A stretch of 64,000 bases of DNA, from the NCBI RefSeq assembly GCF_004000885.1, contig NZ_BIMC01000001.1, forward strand, positions 186,001-250,000. The letters run 5' to 3'. Both the position numbers and the translations under genes were made by a program. Numbering within the stretch: position 1 is the stretch's first letter; the number at the start of each line of letters is the position of its first letter. Positions 46,156-55,344 of the stretch are shown here, one piece after another. The notes beneath the pieces are model-generated. The model had not been told where the DNA came from. It searched no databases and saw only the letters and a list, made by a program, of their open reading frames with translations. The stretch is from Paenibacillus glucanolyticus NBRC 15330. Its GTDB lineage: Bacteria; Bacillota; Bacilli; Paenibacillales; Paenibacillaceae.

Positions 46156-48012
46156 ATGGGTCGGCTGAAGACCGTACAGACAGAGATTCAAACCTATATT
46201 TCGCATCTCAAATCCTTACAGTTTCCGGACGGATCCTGGAGATTTCTTTTTGAAACGGGGCCGATGACAGATGCCAATATGATCATTCTACTGAAAAACC
46301 TGGATACCAAGCCGGAGCTAATTCCGCAGCTCGCGCAGCGTCTGAAGCAGCGTCAGGCTCCAAACGGCGCATGGAAGCAGTACGACGATGAAGTGGGCCA
46401 TCTGTCTTCTACGGTCGAAGCTTATACAGCCCTGTTGCTATCCGGTTGTGCAAGCCGGGAAGACGTTATGATGCAGAAGGCTGAGGAGTATATTATACAG
46501 CATGGCGGTGTGGAGCAAGCCCATGTTTCGACTAAATTCATGCTGGCGCTAAACGGGTTCTATCCTTGGCCTCGTTTTTTCCCGCTGCCCCTGTATTTGA
46601 TACAGCTTCCCAAATCAAGTTCTTTCAGTTATTACCGTTGGAGCTCGTATGTCCGCAGTCATTTTGCTTCCTTGCTGATCCTCGGCCACCGCAAGTTTAA
46701 GCTCCATCATCCTCCGGAGATCAACATCCATCATCTGTTTGTAACACAGCATTTTCATAAACTACGTGAACCGAGACGTTCAAATCGCACACGGGAAAGA
46801 AAGAAAAAAGGTTATCTGTCGAGAAGCGCACTTAAAAAAACAGAGCTAATCCTCCTGCAAAATATTGAAAATGACGGAACACAATACAGCTATGCCAGCG
46901 CGACCTTTTTTATGATTTATTCTCTCCTTGCCATTGGATATAAGACGGACTCACCGATGATCAAGCAAGCGGTAGAAGGCTTGGTTTCTTTCGGTTACAC
47001 TGCGCTCGACGGGTCGCTGCACATTCAAAACTCCCCATCAACCGTCTGGGATACGGCACTGATTGCCTATACCCTCCAGGAGGCAGGAGTATCAACGGAA
47101 GATGCCGCAATTCTGCGAGCCGCGAAGTATCTTCTTTCCTTGCAGCATTTGGAGAAGCAGGAGTCGGAAAGAGACTCACGGCATCGTACCTCCGGTGGAT
47201 GGGGATTCTCCGAGAGCAACACGGCCAATCCGGATGTTGACGATACACAGGCGGTTATTCGCGTACTTACCAGGTTAGCAGCTCAGCAGAGTGAATATAG
47301 CGCGGCATGGAGAAAAGGAATTCAATATGTATTCCGTATGCAAAATGATGATGGAGGATGGGCTGCTTTTGAGAAGAACAGTGCCTCGTCGATTATACGT
47401 TTATTTCGAATACCGCATTTTGCTGAAACTGCCTCCGACCCTTCCTGCGCGGATATTACCGGCCGGGTGCTGGAGCTGCTCGGGAATCACTTGAAACTGC
47501 GTTTATCCCATCCGCGCATTCAAGACGGTTTAGACTGGCTCGTGAAGAAGCAGAAGAGCGACGGCTCCTGGTATGGCCGGTGGGGAGTGTCTTTTATCTA
47601 TGGCACATGGGCAGCGGTGACTGGAATGGCTGCTGCCGGCTTGCAGGCAGATCATCCTGCGATCCGGCGGGCCGTGGACTGGCTGTTGAGAATCCGGCAT
47701 GAGGACGGGGGATGGGGGGAGTCCTGTCGGAGCGATTTCATTAAGAAATATAATCCGGCTCCATACTCTACGGTCGTCCATACGGCATGGGCTTTGGATG
47801 CGCTGATTGCAGTTCACGACAATCCAACCGAGGTGATCGATCAGGGGATCCTTCGTTTAATAGAGTGGAACCGACAAGAAGGCAGGAGAACCACATATCC
47901 TGCCGGTGCGGGTTTGCCGGGACATTTTTATATTCATTATCACAGTTATCCGCTGGTCTGGCCGCTGCTTACCTTGAGCCATTATGTGCAGAAGTACCAA
48001 AAACAGCCCTAA
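46156..48012 (+). CDS. sqhC: Squalene-hopene-cyclase family (sporulenol synthase-like)
   Basis: About 618 residues, matching B. subtilis SqhC (tetraprenyl-beta-curcumene cyclase; about 630). Repeated QW motifs are visible (FPDGSWRF, NGAWKQY, DDGGWAAF, SDGSWYGRW, DGGWGESC), as is the catalytic acid motif PDVDDTQAV near residue 360. The enzyme would cyclise a linear C35 or C30 polyprene into a pentacyclic or tetracyclic terpenol at the membrane. ATG 46156 has AAGGAG about 12 bases before it; the earlier in-frame ATG 46132 lies upstream of that site. A sigma-K-like promoter precedes it. No squalene synthase gene lies nearby. Confidence 0.88.
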   Translation: MGRLKTVQTEIQTYISHLKSLQFPDGSWRFLFETGPMTDANMIILLKNLDTKPELIPQLAQRLKQRQAPNGAWKQYDDEVGHLSSTVEAYTALLLSGCASREDVMMQKAEEYIIQHGGVEQAHVSTKFMLALNGFYPWPRFFPLPLYLIQLPKSSSFSYYRWSSYVRSHFASLLILGHRKFKLHHPPEINIHHLFVTQHFHKLREPRRSNRTRERKKKGYLSRSALKKTELILLQNIENDGTQYSYASATFFMIYSLLAIGYKTDSPMIKQAVEGLVSFGYTALDGSLHIQNSPSTVWDTALIAYTLQEAGVSTEDAAILRAAKYLLSLQHLEKQESERDSRHRTSGGWGFSESNTANPDVDDTQAVIRVLTRLAAQQSEYSAAWRKGIQYVFRMQNDDGGWAAFEKNSASSIIRLFRIPHFAETASDPSCADITGRVLELLGNHLKLRLSHPRIQDGLDWLVKKQKSDGSWYGRWGVSFIYGTWAAVTGMAAAGLQADHPAIRRAVDWLLRIRHEDGGWGESCRSDFIKKYNPAPYSTVVHTAWALDALIAVHDNPTEVIDQGILRLIEWNRQEGRRTTYPAGAGLPGHFYIHYHSYPLVWPLLTLSHYVQKYQKQP

Positions 48013-48185
48013 TTCATCATATTTCGAAGCCTTCTGGTTATACACCCTGTCCATATTGGAAACATAGCATATGCTTTTATTACCGACGAATTGTCGGAAG
48101 CGGAACCAGCTAACAATAAGCGTTTACTGTATTTATTATTCAATCCTGAGGAGAATGAAAAGAAGCTTGCGAAAGGAGAAGGCAG

Positions 48186-48470
48186 ATGGCATATCTTGAT
48201 CCTGAACTAATGGGAACGTTTCGAGGCAAAATGATGAATCCGAGATACTTCCATCAAGTGTATGGAATTCTCTGCAAGAAACGCTGCGAGGATTTGCGAG
48301 ACTATAACAGGTGCTGCGGGATGATTGATGAATTGTCCAATTGCTTGGGAGTACCGGTTACTCCTTGTCAAAAAGAAAATGCAGCGAAGTGGCTTATGGA
48401 ATGCGGCGTCGATCCTCAAAATGGATATCATCGCAGACGCATGTGGAATATGGTATGGGGAAGAGGCTAA
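48186..48470 (+). CDS. Small Cys-rich protein of unknown function
   Basis: 94 residues, strong AAAGGAGAAGG site before ATG 48186 and a terminator after the stop, so expression looks real. It is soluble, basic, and has seven Cys (ILCKKRC, NRCCGMIDELSNCLG, TPCQKENAAKWLMEC). A metal or disulfide role is possible, but I do not recognise the family. It follows the cyclase gene by about 170 bases. Confidence 0.65.
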   Translation: MAYLDPELMGTFRGKMMNPRYFHQVYGILCKKRCEDLRDYNRCCGMIDELSNCLGVPVTPCQKENAAKWLMECGVDPQNGYHRRRMWNMVWGRG

Positions 48471-48511
48471 GCAAATAAGGCGAGTTTGGTTTATGCACCT
48501 TCGTTGAAGAA

Positions 48512-48536
48512 GTCGCGGGAATCCGCGGCTTTTTTA
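48512..48536 (+). terminator. Terminator of the small Cys-rich gene
   Basis: Stem GTCGCGG / CCGCGGC with a 4-nt loop followed by TTTTTT. Confidence 0.78.
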
Positions 48537-48753
48537 TTTACTGAGTTGGGTACCTTGGTGAGACAGCTTATGTCTTGTTATGTATAGTAGGTTTAAAAAT
48601 GGTTATAGTTGTATATGTAACCACCATGAATATTTACAGTAATTGGAATGTAATTGGAATTGAACTCGAAAGAAAAAACCTTTGAACAACCAAGCAAGGA
48701 ATGCGAACAATCAAGGAATGCGGAATCGGTAATTTAGACGTATTATCATGTAA

Positions 48754-48882
48754 TCTGTTTATGAACTTTGGAAAACCGAACTTAAATACCACATCGACGA
48801 CGAACTGAATGTTCCGTTTAGAGTAAGTTTAAAGAAGCAGAAGCAGAAGCAACCAGAAAGACCAATATGGGCCGAGAAATAA
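48754..48882 (+). pseudogene. Gene remnant in an AT-rich gap
   Basis: A frame without start codon reads SVYELWKTELKYHIDDELNV, then PFRVSLKKQKQKQPERPIWA and EK, to a stop. Its residue use looks like real protein, but it is cut at the 5' end by TAA. It lies in the AT-rich, otherwise featureless 48540-49007 gap beside the CHAT-encoding segment and may be part of the same acquired DNA. Confidence 0.3.
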
Positions 48883-49007
48883 TATCTCTGTCTGAAGGTT
48901 TTTGTATGAAATCAATGATTCTAAGTTTTCCCGAGAGTCTATTTCACAAAACTCGTATTTTGTACATATATCAAAGAATAACGAAATCATTGATTGGATT
49001 TCAAACA

Positions 49008-51566
49008 TTAACCCTGCGATCTTAGTACTTCTTCAAAATATTTAGCTTTCCCATCTTCTTCAGCAATCTGCATGATGATTTCTATTGTTTGCTTATGAAC
49101 ATGACCAGGGTAAATGCTCATCTTTTTTGTGCGCTCTATATACTCCTCAAAAATTATACGATTGTTTATTTTTTGGGTCATTGCCCAATTAAACAATTCT
49201 TTGGAAGATTTTATTATTTCGGCAGCTGCATTTCGTAATACTACTCGCTTCCATACTTCTGCAAGATCGTTACAGGTTTCCCTTCCCCTTAAAACTTCTA
49301 GAATGTATTCAAAAAAGTTATACATTAATTCAGCATTTTCTGTCACTCTTACAGGAATAAGTGTCCCTAACACAGTGAGTGCCCCAGCGTGTAAAAATGC
49401 ATCGCTAATAGTGTACTCTCCTTTCCCTTTTGGAGCAACATGGCAAGCACTAAGTATAATAATGGGAGGTACTTTCTGTGTTGGAATTGGCATCCAAAAT
49501 TCATCACCAACATCTATTCCTGCTATTCCTTCCGCTCCATACCTTCCATGAGCGGAAATTACCAAACAATCAATTTCGGTTGTTTCCATTAGTATAGAGT
49601 TCAACTTTTCGATTGAATTGCATTCTTTGTATATTATTGATGTCAGATCACTGGATTGTAATAAGTGATGAATAGCCAACCATCCTAAGTTAGAGTCATT
49701 TCGAATTCGGTCATCTTTAGATAGACATTCAATGATTAATACTTTAAAAGGTCTGCTAGTATTGATATAGTGCTCTTCTACTCTTTGAAGACCACGTTGG
49801 AAAGCCATTGTTAATGGTGTTATGGGCCTGTAAGAGATTGATACCATACAACATAAAGGATCACTATATCCTGGCAAAATAGCTAATCCTATCGGAAAGT
49901 CTGTGAAAGCTATAATTCTCGTACTGTTAGCAATGAATGTTCCAATTTCATCAGAGCCTATAACTTTCTTAAGTTCTTGTCCAAACCATTCCATGGTTTT
50001 TCTAATATAAAAAGATTTTTGATTATCGTGGGCTCCTATTCCTTCCGGAAAGGCATGCTGGAATATGTTCTCGACGATGGGCTGCAGGGAGAGCCTGACC
50101 ATTTTCTCCAGCAAGAGCTCTGGCGGCGTGGCTACCTCGATTTCAAAGTCGCGCCCGATGCGATGCTTTAATATCATCATGTAATGCCGCACATGGTTAA
50201 GCTCGTTCGCAATCGTGATCTCCTCCAGATTGGTCTGAATGGAATAACGGAGCATGAAGGCCATGGCCTCCACCATGTCCGAGATCTCATCCGAATCCTG
50301 GACGATGGCGTAACAATTGATCGTCTCCAGTGTGTTGTACAGGAAATGCGGATTGATCTGCAGCTGCAGCGCCTGAAACTCTGCCCGCTGACGCTCAAGC
50401 TGTATATCCTGCAGCTCCAGCTGCGTTTTTTGATTGTGAAGCTCCGTATCGTACACCTGCTCGATCATGTCGGATAACCGGCTGACCATGAGATTGTAGC
50501 TATGAATCAAGCCGCCGATTTCATCCTCCCGCGGTTTTGCGTCAGAGATATGCGTCCAATTCCCCTTCTCTGTCTGCCTCATGCCATTCTTCAGATTGCG
50601 AATAGGATTCACGATCGATTTGCCAAATCTGTAGGCCAGGATGAGCGCAATAATCAACGTGACCAAACCTACAATAATGGTGGTAGAACGAATCCCTGAA
50701 ATGGGAGCACGCAGCTCTTCCAGCGGCATCATAATGACAAGACTCCAACCCGAATATTCAGACTGGCGCGAGATGATCATCGTTTTGTCGCCAAGCACCG
50801 GTTCAATGAAGCGGTTGTCGCCCTTCGCAATAATGCGCTCCGGCAGATCCGTTGCCGTAATTCCGTCCATATCCACATGCTCGGGCGCATAAACGACTTC
50901 ACCTTCGCGATCCAGGATGAAGAAGAAGCCCTGCTCTCCCAGATCAACGCCGTTCCATAAGCTGGACAGTTGATCTTCATTGAACTCAACCGCAAGCACG
51001 CCCTTTACGTCGTACGAATTCATCCCCCGGATTTTGCGCGCAACGGTAATCACGCTATCCCGATCCTGTTCCAGCAAGCTGGTCTTCAGGATGACAAATT
51101 CCCCGTTTTCCGGGGTCTTCTTCATCAATTCCCGGAGGCGATCGGTAGGATCAATCGACATCGCGGAGAAATTCTGATTCTGGTCAAAAATCGACCTGCC
51201 GTGAAATCCCAGAATATACATCATGTGCGTTTGGGTCGGATATTGAATGAAAATTTTCTGAAAGACATCCTTGCGGATGAGATTCGTGAACCTGTAGTGT
51301 TCGTAACTGTCGCTAGGGTCCATATCCAGAAATTTTTTAACGGAATCCTGCAGCAGAATTGTATTGCTGATCCGCTCAAACATTTGCAGATGATTGTCCG
51401 TTTGTCTTGCGGCGTTCGTGATCACGGTGGTCATATACTTCTCTACCTGCTCATCAATCGCTTCCGATGATTTCATGTAGAAGAAAACGCCGACCGTGGT
51501 AAGCGAGAACAATACAACGATAAAAAAATACAGGAAAATTTGACGGGACAAACTCCTCCGCATCAT
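49008..51566 (-). CDS. Chimeric YesM-like sensor kinase fused to a CHAT protease domain
   Basis: 852 residues in one frame. Residues 1-513 are a YesM/LytS-type sensor: TM1 (about 10-30), extracellular dCache region (about 35-285), TM2 (about 293-315), HAMP, and His_kinase motif LQINPHFLYNTLETIN with the phospho-His at 407. The ATPase domain begins (SLQPIVENIFQHAFPEGIGA) but stops after the N-box; G1 and G2 boxes are absent, so autophosphorylation should fail. From about residue 514 (base ~50025) the chain is a complete CHAT domain, a caspase-like protease. It has SISYRPITPL, then LVISAHGRYG with His673, then IIILSACHVAPKGKGEYTIS with Cys708, and AGALTVLGTLIPV. The CHAT part is strikingly AT-rich. 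The start overlaps the regulator stop (ATGA). An internal ATG at 49994 could start CHAT alone, but has no good ribosome binding site. Confidence 0.85.
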   Translation of the reverse strand: MMRRSLSRQIFLYFFIVVLFSLTTVGVFFYMKSSEAIDEQVEKYMTTVITNAARQTDNHLQMFERISNTILLQDSVKKFLDMDPSDSYEHYRFTNLIRKDVFQKIFIQYPTQTHMMYILGFHGRSIFDQNQNFSAMSIDPTDRLRELMKKTPENGEFVILKTSLLEQDRDSVITVARKIRGMNSYDVKGVLAVEFNEDQLSSLWNGVDLGEQGFFFILDREGEVVYAPEHVDMDGITATDLPERIIAKGDNRFIEPVLGDKTMIISRQSEYSGWSLVIMMPLEELRAPISGIRSTTIIVGLVTLIIALILAYRFGKSIVNPIRNLKNGMRQTEKGNWTHISDAKPREDEIGGLIHSYNLMVSRLSDMIEQVYDTELHNQKTQLELQDIQLERQRAEFQALQLQINPHFLYNTLETINCYAIVQDSDEISDMVEAMAFMLRYSIQTNLEEITIANELNHVRHYMMILKHRIGRDFEIEVATPPELLLEKMVRLSLQPIVENIFQHAFPEGIGAHDNQKSFYIRKTMEWFGQELKKVIGSDEIGTFIANSTRIIAFTDFPIGLAILPGYSDPLCCMVSISYRPITPLTMAFQRGLQRVEEHYINTSRPFKVLIIECLSKDDRIRNDSNLGWLAIHHLLQSSDLTSIIYKECNSIEKLNSILMETTEIDCLVISAHGRYGAEGIAGIDVGDEFWMPIPTQKVPPIIILSACHVAPKGKGEYTISDAFLHAGALTVLGTLIPVRVTENAELMYNFFEYILEVLRGRETCNDLAEVWKRVVLRNAAAEIIKSSKELFNWAMTQKINNRIIFEEYIERTKKMSIYPGHVHKQTIEIIMQIAEEDGKAKYFEEVLRSQG

Positions 51567-52612
51567 TCGATCCCCAGCAGCTCCCGGTATTCAGAGGGAG
51601 TATACCCGGTTACCTTCTTGAAGGTTTTCGTGAAATGGGGATGATCCGCATACCCCACCTCGAACGATATATCCGTTATTTTATAGTGCGGGATGGCGAG
51701 AAGTTTCTTCGCCTTCTCCATTCTTTTTTTGATCCGGTAGTGGACAAAGGTCTCATCCGTCATCTGTTTGAACAGCTGACTGAAGTAAGACGGGTTGAGT
51801 CCGAGCATATCGGCAACCTCGTCAAGCGAGAGATCCCGGGATAGATTACGTTCAATGTAAGCTTTTGCCTCTTCAACAGGCTCCTTGGCATTGCCTTTTC
51901 GCTTCTCCCGAATGAGCTTCACCGTCTGATCCACTGCCTGGCGGAAATCCTCAAAGGTATTGCGTTTCCCGCCGGCTTCCGATTCGGGCATTCCTGCCAA
52001 AGACTCAAACGAATACACATCCCTGCCGTTTAGCTGCTTGATCAGCTTCGCGTAGAGCTCATCCAGCAATTCCTGAAGCTGAATGGCTTCAAGCCTGCGC
52101 TCATTGCAATAATCCTCAATTTCCTGCAGTTTGGCCTGGATGTCATTCATTTGCAAATGCCATACGGCGAGCTCCAGCTGCTCCAGCCAATTCTCCAGCT
52201 TGGACAGAGGGAAATACATTCGTTGTTTCTCCTGCATCGATTTCCGGTCCGACATCAGTTTATTCATCGTGTGATGTACCACCGATTTGGTCACAGGCTT
52301 AAGCAAATACTCCTTAACCCCATACGACATACATTTCTGAGCGTATTCGAAATCACCGTAACCGGAGATAACCACCACCGTAATGTCGCCATATTTCTCA
52401 TAAAGCTGCTTGCTCAGCTCCAGGCCGTCCATCTTTGGCATTTTGATATCCGTGAAAATGAAATCCGGTCGTGTCGTCTGGATCGATTCCAATGCTTCAA
52501 TGCCGTTCTCGGCCGTATCCGCTTGAATCATCGAAGGATCCGCCTGGGTGATCAGTTTCGCCAAGCCCATTCTTATCATAGGTTCGTCATCAACGACCAG
52601 AATGCGGTACAT
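51563..52612 (-). CDS. YesN-like AraC-type response regulator
   Basis: 349 residues. The receiver domain has VDDEP at residues 8-12, the phospho-Asp in PDFIFTDIKMPKMDGLEL near 55, and the Lys in EYLLKPVTKS near 105. A linker leads to an AraC-type double helix-turn-helix at the C-terminus (LSLDEVADMLGLNPSYFSQL, ITDISFEVGYADHPHFTKTF, KVTGYTPSEYRELLG). Such regulators activate adjacent oligosaccharide importer genes on a signal from their YesM-type kinase. Here that kinase, encoded next with a 4-base overlap, has lost its ATPase domain, so the regulator may be orphaned or constitutive. Candidate binding sites are the T-tract repeats at 54412 and 56584-56633. Confidence 0.93.
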   Translation of the reverse strand: MYRILVVDDEPMIRMGLAKLITQADPSMIQADTAENGIEALESIQTTRPDFIFTDIKMPKMDGLELSKQLYEKYGDITVVVISGYGDFEYAQKCMSYGVKEYLLKPVTKSVVHHTMNKLMSDRKSMQEKQRMYFPLSKLENWLEQLELAVWHLQMNDIQAKLQEIEDYCNERRLEAIQLQELLDELYAKLIKQLNGRDVYSFESLAGMPESEAGGKRNTFEDFRQAVDQTVKLIREKRKGNAKEPVEEAKAYIERNLSRDLSLDEVADMLGLNPSYFSQLFKQMTDETFVHYRIKKRMEKAKKLLAIPHYKITDISFEVGYADHPHFTKTFKKVTGYTPSEYRELLGIE

Positions 52613-52722
52613 TACCCGTTCCCCTTTCGAAAGCAGCGAGAGTAGTTTAGCTTTAGCAGATACTCCTCTGCTTGATCAAGCAAAGGAGTCATTCTTCAAC
52701 ACTATACTAAAACATGCTCTGC

Positions 52723-54303
52723 TTATTCGAAAGCGTTTTCTTTTTCGTTAAATCGTTTCGTTGCTTCTTCAATAATCTCGTTGCCGCCTTTGGACAGGTA
52801 TTCTTCCAGCACCTTGCCGTAATCTTCGATCGGCTCCCTGCCGTATACCATGCGCAGGACATGTTCCAGGATCAGAGGCGGAAGTTCATCCGATTTCGGA
52901 TTCAGCTCGGGGTACTTAACCATCGCTTCCAGTCTCGGATCGAACTCGATCCCGCGGCGACCTTCCTTCGATAACATGTTATCAAAGGCACTGATCAGTT
53001 CCTTGCCGGAATCGGACAGCTCGGATACGCGCTTGTTGTACGTTGTATCCTGCACAAGCCACAGCCAGTAGTTCAAATACCGCATTTTATCCGCGCCGGC
53101 GGCATCGGTCGGAACCTCAAAGACCGGCTTGCCATCGGTTACTTGATAGTCCTCGCCTTCAATCCCGAAGCTGAAGAACAATTCCGCATCCTCACTGACC
53201 ATCCAGTTGAAGAATTTCACGATATCCTCCGCCTTATCCTTCGCTTTGGCGTTAATGAAGAAAGAACGGGTGACCGGATTATAATGGGCATAGCCCCCCT
53301 TGCCATCAGGTCCTACCGGAGATGGAATCAGAGCTACTTTGGCATCCGGTACACTCTCGGTGAGCTGGGTTCCCCAGATCGGAAGCTCATTGGCATTCAT
53401 GGACCACATGCCAGCTTTGCCGCTCGTTACGATGGACTTGAAATCAGCGCTCTCGATCGTGGCGAATTCCTTGCTGATCAATCCTTCTTCATGCATTGTC
53501 TTATAGATTCCAATCGCTTGCTTCATATTCTCCTCGTCGAAGAAGGTAGGCTTCACCTTCCCGTCCGGGAACACTTTGAACTGGTTCAGATAGCCCAGTA
53601 CGTCATAAGCGCCGAAGAAGGTATCGGCATATTTGAAGTTCTGGCGACCGGCATAAGGCTGCTCCACCCCGGCTTCTTTGAACGCTCGGAGTACGTCCAT
53701 CGTCTCCTCAACCGTTGTCGGAATTTCCTTGCCCACCTTCTCCAACAGGTCGGTACGAATCCACGTTGCCCGTCTGGATGGATTGGAGAGAATTTCGGGA
53801 ATCCCGTAAATGTTGCCTGTCTTCGAATCCGTCATCCGCTTCCAGGCTTCCTCCGGGATAAACTTGAGCAGATCCTGCCCGTGCTCTTGCAGAAGATCGT
53901 TCAGCGGCAGAAACACTCCGTTCTCGACAGCGCCAGCCAGCTCAGGGCCGCTGATTCCGCCAGTTCCCTGCACCACATCCGGAATGTCGTTCGTTGCAAA
54001 CATCTGCACCATTTTATCCTGGTACTCATTATGCGGAATGAGACGGATATCAAGGTCCGTATTCGTCTTTTTCTCCAGCTCCAGCACATATTTATCCTTG
54101 TTGATATCCGCATTCTTCTCCACATAGGATACGTTGAGCGTCCGCATCGAGATGGAGAATTTTGTTGCTCCCGCTGCTTCCCCGCCTTCTGTTTTACCGC
54201 CACCGGCATGGGTCCCGGCGTCGCCTCCATTGTTACCCGCACAGCCAGCAAGCATGGTCAGAACAAGACCTGCCGTGAGCGCGCGCGTCCACCTTTTTCT
54301 CAT
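52723..54303 (-). CDS. Extracellular oligosaccharide-binding lipoprotein
   Basis: About 526 residues. Signal peptide MRKRWTRALTAGLVLTMLAG with lipobox LAGC, a Gly/Ala/Glu-rich linker, then the LplA-type large binding-protein fold (TDLDIRLIPHNEYQDKMVQM near the hinge). The frame is open to 54432, but the ATG at 54303 is preferred because AAAGAGGGG lies before it and it gives a clean signal peptide. A cre-like site and a T-tract repeat lie upstream, so it probably has its own promoter within the locus. With GH88 encoded nearby, the ligand may be an unsaturated uronyl oligosaccharide. Confidence 0.92.
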   Translation of the reverse strand: MRKRWTRALTAGLVLTMLAGCAGNNGGDAGTHAGGGKTEGGEAAGATKFSISMRTLNVSYVEKNADINKDKYVLELEKKTNTDLDIRLIPHNEYQDKMVQMFATNDIPDVVQGTGGISGPELAGAVENGVFLPLNDLLQEHGQDLLKFIPEEAWKRMTDSKTGNIYGIPEILSNPSRRATWIRTDLLEKVGKEIPTTVEETMDVLRAFKEAGVEQPYAGRQNFKYADTFFGAYDVLGYLNQFKVFPDGKVKPTFFDEENMKQAIGIYKTMHEEGLISKEFATIESADFKSIVTSGKAGMWSMNANELPIWGTQLTESVPDAKVALIPSPVGPDGKGGYAHYNPVTRSFFINAKAKDKAEDIVKFFNWMVSEDAELFFSFGIEGEDYQVTDGKPVFEVPTDAAGADKMRYLNYWLWLVQDTTYNKRVSELSDSGKELISAFDNMLSKEGRRGIEFDPRLEAMVKYPELNPKSDELPPLILEHVLRMVYGREPIEDYGKVLEEYLSKGGNEIIEEATKRFNEKENAFE

Positions 54304-54338
54304 GATTACCCCTCTTTTCAAGCTAATATAGTTGCTCA

Positions 54339-54352
54339 TAATAGCGCTTTCA
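54339..54352 (-). promoter_or_regulatory. cre-like catabolite repression site
   Basis: On the minus strand TGAAAGCGCTATTA matches the CcpA consensus TGWAANCGNTNWCA at 13 of 14 positions, about 36 bases upstream of the binding-protein start codon. Confidence 0.55.
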
Positions 54353-54411
54353 AACTTAATATCAGTATAGAGAGCCGTCAGGGCGGGAACAAGGAATGTC
54401 TTTGGCTCGGT

Positions 54412-54430
54412 TTGTCGTTTTTTTAGGATC
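54412..54430 (+). repeat. T-tract motif copy 3
   Basis: TTGTCGTTTTTTTAGGATC, about 110 bases upstream of the binding-protein start; shares TTGT-G-T7-AGGATC with copies at 56584 and 56613. Candidate site for the YesN-like regulator. Confidence 0.45.
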
Positions 54431-54453
54431 ACGCTTTGGACTACTCCACTGAA

Positions 54454-55338
54454 TTATTCTTTGATCGACCCGATCATCATCCCATGAATGAAGAACCGCT
54501 GCAGAAACGGATACAGGAGAATGATGGGCACCGTGGCTACCAGAATAACCGCCATCTGGATGCCTTGCACGGACTGGGAGCTTGCTTCAAACGCAAGGTT
54601 GCCTGTATCGGTCAATCCTTCGTTCACGAGCAGCTCTCTTAACTTCACCTGCAGAGGATACTTGGCTCGATCGTTGATATAGTAGAGTGCATCCATGTAT
54701 TTGTTCCAGTTGGTCACCGAGTAGAATATACCTACCGTCGCCAATGCCGGCTTCGACAGCGGAAGCACGATGCTCCATAATGTGCGGACCTCGCTGCATC
54801 CGTCAATACGGGACGAGTCGATCAGTTCATTCGGAATCTGGGTGAAGAAGGTTCGAAGCACAAACAGATTGAATGCACTGATTGCTGTTGGCAGCATCAA
54901 CGACCACAGTGTGTTCACCAGATTCAGCTCACGCATCAGAATAAATTGCGGAATCAGCGGCGCCGTGAAAATCATCGTCATCAGGATGATGATCATGATC
55001 GTTTTTCTGCCTACATACTCGGGTCTGGACAGTGGATACGCCAGTGAGGCAGTAGCTGCCAGATTAATGAAGGTACCGAACACTGTAATATAAACACTGA
55101 TTCCAAAAGCCCTCCAAATGGAGACGTCATTGAATACGTGCTGGTAGTAAGCAAACGTAAACTCCACCGGCCAGAACATGACCTCTCCCCGGTCAATAGC
55201 GCCTGGGCTGCTGAACGACTGAGCGATCACGTTGAGAAAAGGGAACAGCATGGTGAGTGCAAGAAAGGTAAGGATAATATAGTTGCACACAAGAAACAGT
55301 TTTCTGCCTGCACTGTCATATTTCACGTTGGATGTCAC
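54454..55338 (-). CDS. Sugar ABC transporter permease (LplC/YtcP type)
   Basis: 294 residues, six membrane helices. The EAA loop reads IDSSRIDGCSEVRTLWSIVL, and the C-terminal FLQRFFIHGMMIGSIKE is characteristic. It lies six bases after the first permease gene and upstream of the binding-protein gene. Like the other importers here it lacks a local ATPase. Confidence 0.94.
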   Translation of the reverse strand: MTSNVKYDSAGRKLFLVCNYIILTFLALTMLFPFLNVIAQSFSSPGAIDRGEVMFWPVEFTFAYYQHVFNDVSIWRAFGISVYITVFGTFINLAATASLAYPLSRPEYVGRKTIMIIILMTMIFTAPLIPQFILMRELNLVNTLWSLMLPTAISAFNLFVLRTFFTQIPNELIDSSRIDGCSEVRTLWSIVLPLSKPALATVGIFYSVTNWNKYMDALYYINDRAKYPLQVKLRELLVNEGLTDTGNLAFEASSQSVQGIQMAVILVATVPIILLYPFLQRFFIHGMMIGSIKE

Positions 55339-55344
55339 TCCCCT

